Positions 42,815-54,305 of a stretch of 64,000 nt of DNA are shown here, piece by piece. This stretch comes from Talpa occidentalis (lineage: Eukaryota; Chordata; Mammalia; Eulipotyphla; Talpidae): the NCBI RefSeq assembly GCF_014898055.3, contig NW_023605305.1:114734734-114798733 (forward strand), given 5' to 3'. A program made the position numbers and the translations under genes. The notes below the pieces were generated by a model. The model ran no database searches. It saw only the letters and a list, made by a program, of their open reading frames with translations, and was not told where the DNA came from. The stretch's first letter is position 1; every line of letters starts with the position of its first letter.

Positions 42815-45800
42815 ATGTTTTTATCTGTCTCTCTGTCCAGGGTAAGGCCTGGCGGGAGAGGGCTGGAGTGTGAAGGGGACAGCCTGCGGGCCAGTCCCTG
42901 CTCCTCCATCAGAGTCCAACGTGTGGACGGGGTCTGTGGCCCTCCCCTTCCTCTGCGGGGCGATGCCCACATCCCCAGTCTAGCCCTGCCAGGGAGCATT
43001 GGGGAGCTCATCTGGCGGCTGCGCAGAGTGAATAGTGAGAACAGCCCACACCCTGAGACCAGCTGGCTCTGAGCCTCTGGTCCTCAGCCATGGGACACCA
43101 TTATCTTAGCTCACAGCCCTGCCTTTCCCACACTTGACCTTGATCTTGTTTACAAGGAATGATTGCAGCTATTTTGTGGGGAGACTCTAAAAGCCAGGTG
43201 CTAGGGTAGAGAGGAGGTACTGACTCCTTCAGGCACCCACCCACTTCCAGGCCTTGGACTCCCCACTTTGAAAGGCAAGTCTTTGCAGAGTCCCCTCAAT
43301 GTCCTGTTTTGCACATCCAGAGCTGCTGTGTGTCTGAGTTGCAGTTTCTCTTTTGTAGAATTTAATTAGCCTTTCTTACTCCCTTCTGGGGGGGTAGGGG
43401 ACCTGGTGGTGGGTGCTGCTTTATCGGAGATAAGGGGAGGAGGGAGTGACTTAGGGACACTCACAGCTCCAGGAGATGCTCGCCCACACAGGCTGCCTGG
43501 GTGAGGTCACTTCCCTGGGCTCTGATTGGCATCTGAAGAAGCCCCAAATGAGCTGATTGGCTCCAGCCACTTGACATGCAGCAGACACGGGGCAGCCTCG
43601 TGTCCAGGATGGGCTGAATCACAGGCAGGCAGATAGCAGGAGTGCTGCCATGGCGCCAAACATTTGAAAACCGAAGAGATGAGAGGCAGGAGAACCTTCG
43701 GCAAATTCCCCAACCATATCCAGGCAGCCCTCTGGGCTTCTTCAGCACCAGGTGACAGAGACCAGCAATATAATGCCAGGCACTTCTGACCCTTTTGTAA
43801 AGAATGAATAGGGGCCATGACGCCATTGAGGGAAATCACCTTAAAAGCTGGCTACTGGTAGTCACTGTGAAGGTAAAGTAGCCAAGAGAACAGAAAAGGA
43901 AACAGAAATAGAAACGGAATATTCCAGAGTTATTGAGCAATTCACAGTGACTGATGTGTTTCCTTCTCTGAGGCCGAGGCCCCATCCCTGGGGTTCCCCA
44001 CAGTCACACTGTAGCCTGTGATTGAGCTAGGAAGAAATCAGCAAGAAATAAAAGTAAAAGGCACGAAACACTCTGCTTTTACCTTTCTTCCCGTGGACAC
44101 ACATACCAGTCCCCACCTGCGCAGCTGTATCTGTCTATGCTGGGGGCACAGCAAACTCCCTAAATCCCACATAATGCCACCGAATTTAAAAGTGGGAATA
44201 AAGAAGATTCTAGACGAAAGACAACAGCGGAGGACCGGAGCTCCCCTGCCCCCACCTCTGTACTGACACATCCTTTTCCCATGAAATGGGAGAAAGAAGG
44301 ACAAAGGTTAGAGTGACCACAGGGTTCAGGTATCCTGAGCTCAAAGGCAGAGTGTCAGAAAAATCAGCCCATTCGTGAACTCTTTCCTGTCTGGCTTCCT
44401 GCCCCTCCTGGCAGGTGACCTTGTTTTGCAAAGCCAGAGACATGGGACTCATCTGGATGTTGCCTTTGACCTCTCCCCCACTTTCCAGAGGTTCTGACAG
44501 ACATTCTGAGGCTGAGACCGCAGGCCCAGTACACAGAGCTGGGGTCCCACTGGGTGGGTGGGTGGGGGGCACTGCCTGAGAGGTGAGAGGTTGCGGCCTT
44601 GTTTGCAAGCATTCAGAGAGGACCCATGCATGCTGGCCCAGCCTGGTGCTGCTAGTAGGTGCCTCTGGCCTGCTCCTGTGAGCAGATGGCTCTTCCGCCC
44701 ACAGCTTGACTCAAACAGCCCAGGCCCATGGCTGACCCCCCCACCCCGCCCCCGGGGCAATAATCACTTCCTTTCCTGCTCTGTTCCATCCCTAGTCACC
44801 AGGTCCTGCCTGGGCAGGGAGCTCCAGGGAGGGGCCTGCAGACTTAAGCATAAGGACTCAGGTGGTCTGAAGAAGGACTGAAAGCACCACACAGTTTAAG
44901 GCAGTGGGAGAGGCGGTCAAAGTGGATGGGAGGGGCAGGTGCAGGCGGACAGGGCACCCATAGTTTGGTGAGGAGCCGACCATTGTTTTCCTCCATTCAC
45001 TTGCATTACTATGTGTAGTGGGAAGGCAGGAAGGAGGCTTGGCTCGCAGGCTCAAGCTAGTTAAACTCCAAGCCAGGGACTTCTGCCCTCTCCCTGGGCT
45101 GGGCACGGCACCAGCTCCACCACGCCCCAGCTCTGCCCTTGAGAAGGGCCCAGGCGGTGTCCAAGCCGCCATACTCGCTTGTGACGCAAGTTGGGGAGGC
45201 GTCCACGGGAACCTGTCTCCCTCCTGTTCATCCACCCACAAGAGTCCACACGGTCTAGAAGCAAAGGTCAGGAAGTGTCCAATTTTTGCTGAACTTGCTC
45301 TGTCCATTGAATTTACCCGCCTTATTTTTGGCCTGGGCAAGCTGAAGATGCCTCTGGCGTCCAGACTGTCCAAGAACTTGCCTCAGCCTGAGCAGCAGGA
45401 CAATCAGCAATTCCATCAACAAGCAAGGAAAGAGATCACCCTGCAGCAGAGGTCAAGGTCACAGCCTACACCAGGACTCAGACCAAGACACCACCAAGAC
45501 ATTTCTGGCAGAGGAAGGGCAGGAGGATGGCAAGTCCTCTCACCCCCTCCCACAGACATCAGGTGGAGCCAGAGGAGAGAACTGAGCTGGACAGGAATAG
45601 CTCCATTAGTAATCGGGCCAGGCCAGCGGTGACCCCTTCTCCACTAACCTTCCCCCTACTGAGGCTCACCTTTGCTCCAAAGTCATTGGAGACCTGACAG
45701 TTGGAAATAAGTTCTAGTGTGCTAGTGTAGCCCCAGAAAGGCCTGGGCCTGAGCCCCAACACACATTCTCACTCTTTTGAATCCTGGAGGGAAGGGAGGT

Positions 45801-46928
45801 TCTCCTGCAACCCTGATGGGAATCAGTGGGAAGGAAATGGCCCAACACACAGGGCCTGCGGGCTGCTGCTATGCCCAGGAGACCCACAGCTTCGAGGGAA
45901 GGAATCCAGGCCGTGATTCTGCAGACCCAGCCCGGCCAGATCGGGGAGGGACTGTGTCCCCATGACCTCTGAACTCAAGACTTTTCCATTCTGGAGCCTT
46001 CCCTAGAGCACCAGGACCCTCAGCTGTGAGCTGGGCTTCCTAAACCTTGGAGCCCGGCCTCTCCCGGGATCCTCCCTGTCCCACGGTCCCATTCGCCTTG
46101 GTGTACAATGGACAAAGGGAGGAAATGTCCGATCCTGCCCCCAGGATCCTGCTCCTGCTGCATGTAGGAACTGCCACAGAGGTGATGGGTCTAGATAGTG
46201 GGGGATCAGTTAGATTTGCCTTAGACTTCCCCAGGCGGGGCAGGGCGGGGGCACTCACCTAAGTCAGGGACACAGACCTGGGAGTTTCCTTCCTCAGAGA
46301 GGTGCTCCCCCGCCTCCCTGTTGGACAGGGAGAGGACCCTGGCACTCACCCTGCTCATGCTCTGTTGTGGCCAGAGACACAGCCGTTCTGCAGAGCCCTG
46401 GTCTGAGAAGGTCAAGGTAACGCCACGCTCTGCTCTGTGAGGAAGGAGGAAGTGTGCCATGCAGGCTCAGTGGGAGAAAGGGCAAATGCCAGCAGCCCTT
46501 TTCGAGCCTGTTGCTTCCTGGCCCCATGCCTCTCTCCTGGCCCTGCACACCCATCCTGCCTCACCATACTTGGCCCCTCACCCCTCCCCTACTTGGCCTG
46601 GCTCCTGTTTTGAGTGTTGTGTTCACCCCGCACCACCTCCGCCACCTATCCTCTAACTCTCCCCCGTCCAGAGACACCAAGGATGTCCACGAACGTCCCG
46701 CCAGCTGGACCTGGCCCGGTCAGGAGGGGCCTAGGGCCAGAAAGAGAGTCTCTCTCTCAGACTCGTTACTTTTCAGATTCTTTTCTCTTGTTGACTCTCT
46801 GCAAGCTGCCTTTTGCCTCAAGTCACAGCGTGGTGCTGCTCACAAGGGTGATAATTAGCCGGAGGCACAGGGCACACACACGGACCCATTTTCCAGAGTC
46901 CATTTTGCTTTTAAGATTTGGCGGGGAG

Positions 46929-47180
46929 CAGCCTCCCTGGTGGCACAGGGGTTAAAGACAGCACTACCAAGCCATCGCCAGCCACTGAGGCAGGAGTTCC
47001 AGCCCCAGCCAGGGAGCTACCCACATGGCGCAGCAGACCTCTCCTGTCTCCCCGCTGCTCCTCTCAGCAGTGTATTTCAGTGGATCTGCCTGTTCTGCTC
47101 CCCACTCTGTCTCTGGTGAATCCTCTCACCCACCAGCCTACACCCTAGTTCTTATATGCATAAATAAATAAATCCTTTAA
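46929..47180 (+). mobile_element. SINE copy 17
   Basis: Older-type head AGCCTCCCTGGTGGCACAGGGGTTAAAG; tail AAATAAATAAATCCTTTAAAA. Immediately followed by another copy. Confidence 0.86.
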
Positions 47181-47198
47181 AAAAATTTTGGTGGGGGT

Positions 47199-47468
47199 GT
47201 CTCCCCGGTGGCGCAGTGGTTGGGTGCTGGGTTGCGAGGCTGCCCGCAGCCTCTGCAGCGCTTGTTCGATCCCCGGCCGCTGGGCGAGGGCCCCACATGG
47301 TGTGCAGACCTCTCCTGCGGCCCTCTGCTCCCCTCAGCAGTGTACTTCGGTCCTTCTGCCTGCTCTGCTCCCTGCTCTGGCTCTGGTGAATTCTCTCACC
47401 CTCCCGTGCCTCTGACTGTACCCAGTGCTTGTGTAAATAAATAAATAAATAAATCTTTAAAAAAAATT
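47199..47468 (+). mobile_element. SINE copy 18
   Basis: Younger head TGTCTCCCCGGTGGCGCAGTGGTTGGG. Tail AAATAAATAAATCTTTAAAAAAA. Flanked by similar ATTTTGGTGGGGG and TTTTGGGTGGGGG sequences. It sits in the tail or flank of the preceding SINE. Confidence 0.88.
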
Positions 47469-49140
47469 TTTTTTGGGTGGGGGAATAAAAAATATTTTTA
47501 TACTAAACTGCACAAAACTATTCTTTGTAAATCAAAAAGTGCACCTTTTAAACCTGGGATCGGACACTGGAGGATGGGATTGTGCCTGCGATGGGCTTTG
47601 CCCTGCTCTGGAGGCCTCAAGGGAAATGGTTCACTTTCCCTCACCTCAGGGTGCCTCAGAGGAGCTATGTGAGAAGCTATAGTTAGAGCAGAGGTGACAG
47701 CCTCAGACAAACTTAGCAGCAGGAGTCAGGCAGGTGTGAATAAGTGGAGCAGGTGAATGTCATGAGGCAGGGAATGGTGAGAACTGGCAGGTAGGAGCCT
47801 TCAGCCAGCAGGGTCCCTTCAACCTCAGGGGCTGATGGCAGGAGGGCTAAGGGCTCAGTGTTACACAATAGGATCCCTTTTTAAAGAGAAGCCAGAGCAG
47901 CACATTTTAGCAAAATCTGGTTTTTAGGTGTTTACAACCAACTCTTATTTTTAGGAAGAAATGGCACAGGTTTCTCAATGTCTGATTCCACCTGTGGTTG
48001 GTTCCGCTAGCTTAGGGTTCCCTCAGCCTCAGTTTACCAACCACCAGCCGTTCAGGACACCAAACGGGAAACAGGAATCAGAGTAACCTTCCCTCTGTAA
48101 TTCCTTCTCACCTCTGGCTTCCACTCAATGTTGGGGCACCTGTGTCGGGGCCTCTCTTCTCCACCCAAAACCTGGGTGGGCAGTGTTAAAAGAGGTGCTA
48201 AGAAATAGGAAATTATGGGGAGACAGAAAGTAGCAGTCCTTAGATATAGAAGGGCATCCAGTTTAAAGGAAAGGTCAAGGAAGGTTGGAGCACCAAATCT
48301 GAAATTTTGGTAATATTTCCTAACCTGCTTTCCTATCCTCCAGACTGCCCTCATAGTCAAAAGAATCTTCTGGATTTGCCAACAATCCAGCCCTCTCCTA
48401 CCCTCTCCACTTCCCAGGTGCCCTGGAAACAGCAGATCTTATCTTGATGAATTTTGCCATGATTTCCAACCTCTCTGATCTCTCCCAACACTTCTATTTC
48501 CAAAGTTATATGAGGCCTGGATCTGGGCTCCCAAGGTCTCAAATTCTGTTCCCAACAGTTGTTGGCAGTGAGGTGCATGAAGTGACAGTTTGTTCTCCTG
48601 CAGGACAACTGGGGAGGTGGAACTGAAGAGAAGCCTCTGACATCTCTCTGATGTGAGAGCAAGAAGCCATTGGTTACTGCCCAGCCACCCCTTCCTTGAT
48701 CTACAGGGATATGGAGCTAAACACATCTTGGGGTCTGGAGCAGAAGCCAAAGTCTCCTTAGAGTTAGGAGATGGGACAAGCATGAAAGGCCAGGAATAGA
48801 GAGAAATGGGAAACAGAAGCCAAAGGATTAGCTGTGAGTCTGGATAGATGAAAGACAGAGTCAGGCTTTAGGTGAGGTGCAGGGAGATGGGTCTCTGACC
48901 AAAAGCCATGCCAGGTCCTCATGCCCTCAGCCCTGCCTCCTTCTCAGCAACTGAAATCCTCCCTCCGTCTATCCGTCCAAGAGGTTAAAAATATCCAAGC
49001 CCAGCATCCAGCCAGACATTTCCAAGAACCTGCTTGCTGACTACTTGATTGCCTTGCAAAGGTTGTCAGCAGCTCCCCCACCAGCAAGGAGGAGAATGGC
49101 TTCTTAACATCCTGGGACTCAAGGCTCAAACCTGTCCCCA

Positions 49141-49400
49141 GGGCCTTCCTGGTGCCACAAGGGATTAAGACACAGCACTATGAGGCTATCTGCAGCCACT
49201 GCAGCACGAGTTCCATCCCCAGCCAGGGAGCTGACCCACAGACCTCTCCTGTCTCCCCACTGCTCCCCTCAGCAGTGTATTCCAGCCAATTCACCTGTTC
49301 TGTTCCTCACTCTGGTGAATCCTCTCACCCCCACACCTCTGGCCTGTACCCCAGTTCTTGTATGCATAAATAAATAAATCTTTAAAAAAAAAAAAAAAAC
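49141..49400 (+). mobile_element. SINE copy 19
   Basis: Perfect 11-bp duplication ACCTGTCCCCA (49130-49140 and 49401-49411). Tail AAATAAATAAATCTTTAAAA. Confidence 0.88.
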
Positions 49401-50204
49401 ACCTGTCCCCATGCTCTCTATCCCCTGTCCTCCTCGTACTGCCGTCCCTCACTGCCTCGAGAAGACCTGCCAACTGCTAGTTGGAAACATCCTGGCCTGC
49501 AGAGTCTGCTCATTCTTTTCTCCTTACACAGCAGGCCCAGGAGAGCGCAGGGCAGGGTCAAGACAAGGCAAAGTTCAGAACAGACAGGAATAGACTGAAT
49601 AGGCTAATCTGGGCTCATCAGTGGGCTCACCTCCCATGACTTTCGTGCCACTTGGCCTCGTCTACCTTAGTGGGAAAGCTCAAAGGGTGGTAATCCTTTG
49701 GAACAAGGGGTCAGTAGTTCTTTGTGGTCCCACATTGTACCGTCAATATTGACTGTACAATTCATCCTTCATCCTTCAAACTGCCCCCCCACTACCCTGC
49801 CCAGAGTTGAAAACTGAAAAGAAAGTTCAATTAATTTCCAGAAGGTGACTCAGAGGCCCGTGAAGCACACTGGGAGTTTGAGAGAGAAAATTCTAGTGTT
49901 CCCAGAGGTAGCCCACGAGATGATGGGGGCCTGCAGAGGCCCCTCTGGCCTGGAGATGGGAACCCCAGTGTGAGCTACCCTTCACCACCACAACTAATTC
50001 CAGGCTGAGTCAGTTCCCACACACTGCTCTCTCCTCAGATTGCTTGGTTCCCTCAACTCAGGAAGGGAATAAGGATGACTTTATTAGTGGTAGGTCAGAG
50101 AGAAAGAACAATTTCAGGCACGTGCCTGGAAGTGGACTAAATCAAGGTGGCACTGGTGGTGATGCCTGCTGTTTTCTTTTTTCCTCTGAGATAGTAAGTC
50201 ACTC

Positions 50205-50700
50205 ACTTGCCATAGTTATAACATTGCACAAACATTTTTTAATCCTCACAACAATCTTGTGGGGCAGCTACTTTATCATCTTCAATTTTACACATAAATG
50301 AGCTACAGGATGGCCTCCCCCGTGGCACAGCAGGTTGAGCGCAGCGCTGGGAAGCTGTCCGCAGCCTCTGCAGCAGCGGGTTTGATTGCTGGCCGGCCAG
50401 GGAGATTCCCACATGGCATGGAAGTCCTCTCCTGCCTCGCCCGCTGCTCCCCTCAGCAGTTCATTTCAGTCTGTCTGTCTGTTCTGCTCCCGGCTCTGTC
50501 TCTGGTAAATCCTCTCCCCCTCCCACGCCTCTGGCCTGTACCCCAGCTCTTATATAAAAACAAATAAATCTTTTTTTAAAAAATGAGCTACAGGACAGAG
50601 AGGTTAAACAAGCTGCCCAAGATCACACAGCTTATTAAGGAGTGGAAGTAGGATTTGCATTTGGATAGTTTGGTCCTGGATTCCTGTACTTAAGGACCAT
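50205..50700 (+). repeat. MIR split by one young SINE
   Basis: Left part: TTTAATCCTCACAACAATCTTGTGGGGCAGC to AAATGAGCTACAGGA at 50310. Right part restarts at 50581 with the same 15 bases and runs GAGAGGTTAAACAAGCTGCCCAAGATCACACAGC. The SINE lies between. Confidence 0.75.
50311..50580 (+). mobile_element. SINE copy 20
   Basis: Perfect 15-bp duplication AAATGAGCTACAGGA (50296-50310 and 50581-50595), splitting a MIR. Strong TCTTTTTTT terminator. Confidence 0.93.
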
Positions 50701-50884
50701 GTCATATATTCTATTTGTCCGTAAGACTGTAGGGAGGCTGATTCAGGAAACTTTTCTAGGCCATGGACTCACTTACTGGGCCAGAACGTGCAGCTCTGGA
50801 CCTGTGGTCATCTCTGAGAGGAGATTTTTCAACTTCAAATGTGGCAGTTGCTTCCTTCCTTCCTCAGATTTTGCTCACTATTCA

Positions 50885-51050
50885 GTGTGGCAGCTGCTAG
50901 TCACATGGAGCTAAATTAATTAAACAAAAACAAAAAATCAGCTCATAGGTCACAGTGGCCACATTTCTGCGTGGCTCATGGCTGCCCTATTAGCGCAAAT
51001 AAAGAACATTTCCATCTTCATAGAAAGTTCACTGGACGGTGCTGGGCTAG
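50885..51050 (-). mobile_element. Fossil MER5A-like hAT DNA transposon
   Basis: GTGGCAGCTGCTAGTCACATGGAGC, then GTGGCCACATTT, GTGGCTCATGGCTGCCCTATTAG and AACATTTCCATCTTCATAGAAAGTTCACTGGACGGTGCTG follow the order of an antisense MER5A element. Confidence 0.6.
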
Positions 51051-52038
51051 GGGTGCTAGGAGGGGACCCTGCAACCATCGTCTCCCCTTGAACAAACCTT
51101 GAGTGAGAGTTGCTGTCCTCTCCTTGCTGGCTGCCATGGCTGGGCCCCACTGACTGCTCACTCCATGCCTTGGGCCGGCCTGTGTCCTCGCCCCGCCCTG
51201 CAGTCCCTGGAAAACAAGCTACAGAAAAAACTTTTCCATCAACTTTAACCTACTTTCCTGGCCGCAGATTCACAAAAGGGAGGAGCCACTGCAATCTTGA
51301 ACAGGTGAGAAAAGGAGGCAGCCGAAGCAAGAGCACAGGTGAGAGTCGTCATGGCAACAGAACCAGAGGCCAGCACCTTGGTAAAGAAAAATAGAGAAAA
51401 AGCCAGCAGAGAGCAAAAGAACCACTGAAAATGAGAGATAAACACGGACGGAGGTTGAAACACGGACACAGTCTGTTCAATCTCACTTTCTGTTCAGTTC
51501 ACGTTGGCCTTCTGAACTCCCATTAGTCTGAGGTTTGGAATTAGTATGTGGACGTCCACAGAAGCGCTGAACCCCAAATAAGGAGCGGGACTAGATCTGC
51601 CTGCGATGGTTTAGATTAGCCAGAATTAACCTCTGCCATCTTGGGGTTTCTAATCCTAATCATTTATTTAGGCATAATAACATCCATTCCAATTAGGGGG
51701 GGTGGTGGTACTACTCTGCAAGTTAAGAGTAGGAAGTGCCCAAGAAGACCCTATGGGAGGAGGGTCTTCCCTCATCCCAGCAAGCACCTTACTGGGTTAT
51801 ATTGCACAAGTAGGAACTGCAGAGATAAAGCGGTAGCTGCCTCAAAGAATTTAATACTTGTAACTCTAAATCTTTAAATCCTGAATAATTTGCCATTTCA
51901 TGTCTCATTCATACAAACCAGGTTTTATAATGGGAAGAAACTTTATGATGAGAACAAATTAAATCGGAACCTTAACTCTTCCCTTCCAAATTCCCTCACA
52001 AACCTAACCTTATTTCCCTTTACTACAAGTTCATTTTA

Positions 52039-52360
52039 TTATTTTATTTTTTTTTTTATAGAGGCATGTTTTATTTATTTATTTGTTTGTTTGTTTGTTC
52101 GTTCGTTTGTTTATACATGCACTGGGTACAGTCAGAAGCGCGGGAGGGTGAGAGAATTCACCAGAGCCAGAGCGGGGAGCAGAGCAGGCAGAAGGACCGA
52201 AGCACACTGCTGAGGAGAGCAGCGGGCGGCAGGAGAGGTCTGCGCGCCATGTGGGACCCTCCTCCGGTGGCCGGGGAGCAGCCGGGGATCGAACCTGCGC
52301 CGCAGAGGTCGCCGGCAGCTTCGCAACCCAGCGCTCAACCGCTGCGCCACCGGGGAGGCC
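52039..52360 (-). mobile_element. SINE copy 21, long-tail subfamily, reverse orientation
   Basis: Perfect 16-bp duplication CTACAAGTTCATTTTA (52023-52038 and 52361-52376). The 3' end on the minus strand is CATGCCTCTATAAAAAA, without TCTTT. Confidence 0.94.
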
Positions 52361-52445
52361 CTACAAGTTCATTTTAAAAAGGAAAAATACATGCCAAAAT
52401 TTGAGGAATTTAGTGAACTGTAGATGTTGAAAATTAGCAAAGACA

Positions 52446-52698
52446 GGGCCTCCCTGGTGACACAGGGGGTTATCTCAGGGCTTTCAAGCTATGGGCAGCC
52501 ACTGTGGCCTAAGTTCGATCCCCGGGATAGGGAGCTACCCACATGGCTCCACGGACCTCTCCTGTCTCGCCTGCCCCCTCAGCAGTGTATTTCGGTGGAT
52601 CTGCTGTTCTGCTCCCCACTGTCTCTGGGGAATCCTCTCTCACTCCCCGCACCCCTGGCCTACACCCCAGTTCTTATATGCATAAAAATAAATCTTAA
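52446..52698 (+). mobile_element. SINE copy 22
   Basis: Diverged copy, GGGCCTCCCTGGTGACACAGGGGG to AAAAATAAATCTTAATAATTAGC. ATTAGC also occurs just before it (52433-52438). Confidence 0.85.
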
Positions 52699-52958
52699 TA
52701 ATTAGCTTAGACCACAAAAACCCACTATAGTTCTTCACTGAATGTGACAAAGACTAAGTGTAGCTCAAATTCCTTCCCTCTTCACCCCTCCAACCCCTAT
52801 TCTGACCATACTCGTTAGCGTAAGTAGGGAGCGTTTTCTCCACAGGATTTTCAAGAACTGGAATTGTGAAGTAGGGAGAGAGCTCTTTAGGCATTCCCTT
52901 TTCAGTAAGGCCTCCAACACCATTTCACAGACAAGAAGTTTTTGACATTAAAAAAAAC

Positions 52959-52964
52959 TTTATT
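52959..52964 (-). terminator. TXNIP: TXNIP poly(A) signal (AATAAA)
   Basis: TTTATT on + reads AATAAA on the minus strand, about 1.34 kb past the stop, giving a 3' UTR of typical length for this gene. A second, partly A-rich candidate lies at about 52970. Confidence 0.65.
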
Positions 52965-54305
52965 TTAATTTTATTTTTTTTTTTACAAAGAATGTCCCCA
53001 CCTGGGGTGAAAATATATCTTGTTAAGTACAAAATATAGTTTTTATCATACAAAAAGATACACAATTAAAAAACAAAAAATAAAACCACCTTCAGTCCAC
53101 ATAGAAAGGCTAGAGCTCAGAGCTCTGACACAGGACAGTGAACAAAGTGCTTAAGGCTGAGGGTGACGACCAAGCACCAGCGTCTGCAGAGAGAGGGGGC
53201 TCGGCCTGTCTCTCAACAGGGCAGGGCGAGCCCTAGGGGCTTCTGGAAAGCCATGCCCTCTAGTTGCTTGTGGCGGTGTCTGGAGGCTCCTCACAAAAGC
53301 GGGCGTCTTGTCTGGAGTTCCTCCTTGAGCTGAGAAGTCACAGGGGAAAGGCTGATAGCAGCACACTTCTCATCCGATTCGAGTGTCAGAATGAGAACTC
53401 TGCACATGAGGACAGTCTCAAAAGTACTGAGTAACACTATTTTTGTTATTGTGCTTACTCCTAGAGACATAGTAGACAAGTTTCAGCTTACATTTGAGAC
53501 AGAAAATGAGAATTTGACAAGAACTAAAGTGCTAAGAACACCACCTTAGAGTCAATTCCAAGGAGTCACATGAAAACAATATATCTTCCCACACAAAAAT
53601 GTCTGCAACAGGAGAACACAGTGCAAAAGGCTCTAAATACGACTTAAGACCTTTTGTGGGGCACAGTGACTGCTGCTTTAAGCCAGATTAAAGAACACTC
53701 TAAGCAAAGACAACCTAAAGTTCTTCCCTTGAATTCACAGAGAAAGCTCTCTTCAAAGTCAAATCATCCCTGGGGAGTTTTTCTGTTCTTTTTTTCTGTA
53801 AGTGTTCAAAGGGTAACACTGATTTTTAAAAACCTTTTATAGGAGTTTTGGCAATGGTTTTTTTCCCTTCTCATTCTCCCAGCTTGTTACATTATTCTGC
53901 TCCATATGTTACTGAGGTTTCAAAACCTGATGTTACAACAGCCTATGTATGATCCCTTCAGAAAACCCTTAGGGAAATGACAGGCCATTTCTACCCTTTA
54001 CTCAAAACTATTGAAAACTCCTTAGTTTTCAAAGAGATTGGAGAAAAATGGGATGGGCCCGAGTTTTTCTACTGTTTTTAAACCCATCCAGCAACATCCT
54101 TGTATCACAACATCCTGCTGGCCAAGGATGAGTGCGCACCCCTCAAGGCCCAGGAGGCTGCCTGCTGAACGCCTCCTACCCTGGGGGTCAGCAGGGGGGT
54201 GGACCTGTACCCCACTGGAGAGACTGCCAAGTCTCTGAAAAAAGAGTCCAGGAAGAGTGGCAGAAAGAAACAAGTAGATCTAGTTGCTGCTTTTCTTCCA
54301 TGGGC
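52965..54305 (-). other. TXNIP: TXNIP 3' UTR
   Basis: Contiguous with the last coding exon and ended by the poly(A) signal. It is A/T-rich on the transcript side with several ATTTT runs. No repeat insertion is present in it, although SINEs crowd right up to its end. Confidence 0.7.

Larger units (their letters stand above)
42830..52940. other. Intergenic region between POLR3GL and TXNIP 3' ends
   Basis: Convergent gene ends enclose about 10 kb with SINE copies 17-22, one split MIR and one MER5A-like element. I see no exon chain, RNA gene or CpG island. Several open frames of 100-200 codons lack family resemblance and mostly need a non-ATG start. Confidence 0.5.

Noticed and set aside
43461..43826. 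121-codon minus-strand frame
   Set aside because: No homology that I recognise and no supporting splice, promoter or poly(A) signal; within chance length for this region.
45018..45632. 204-codon + strand frame between POLR3GL and TXNIP
   Set aside because: Begins at GTG, no upstream Kozak ATG, no domain, splice context or poly(A) signal that supports a gene.
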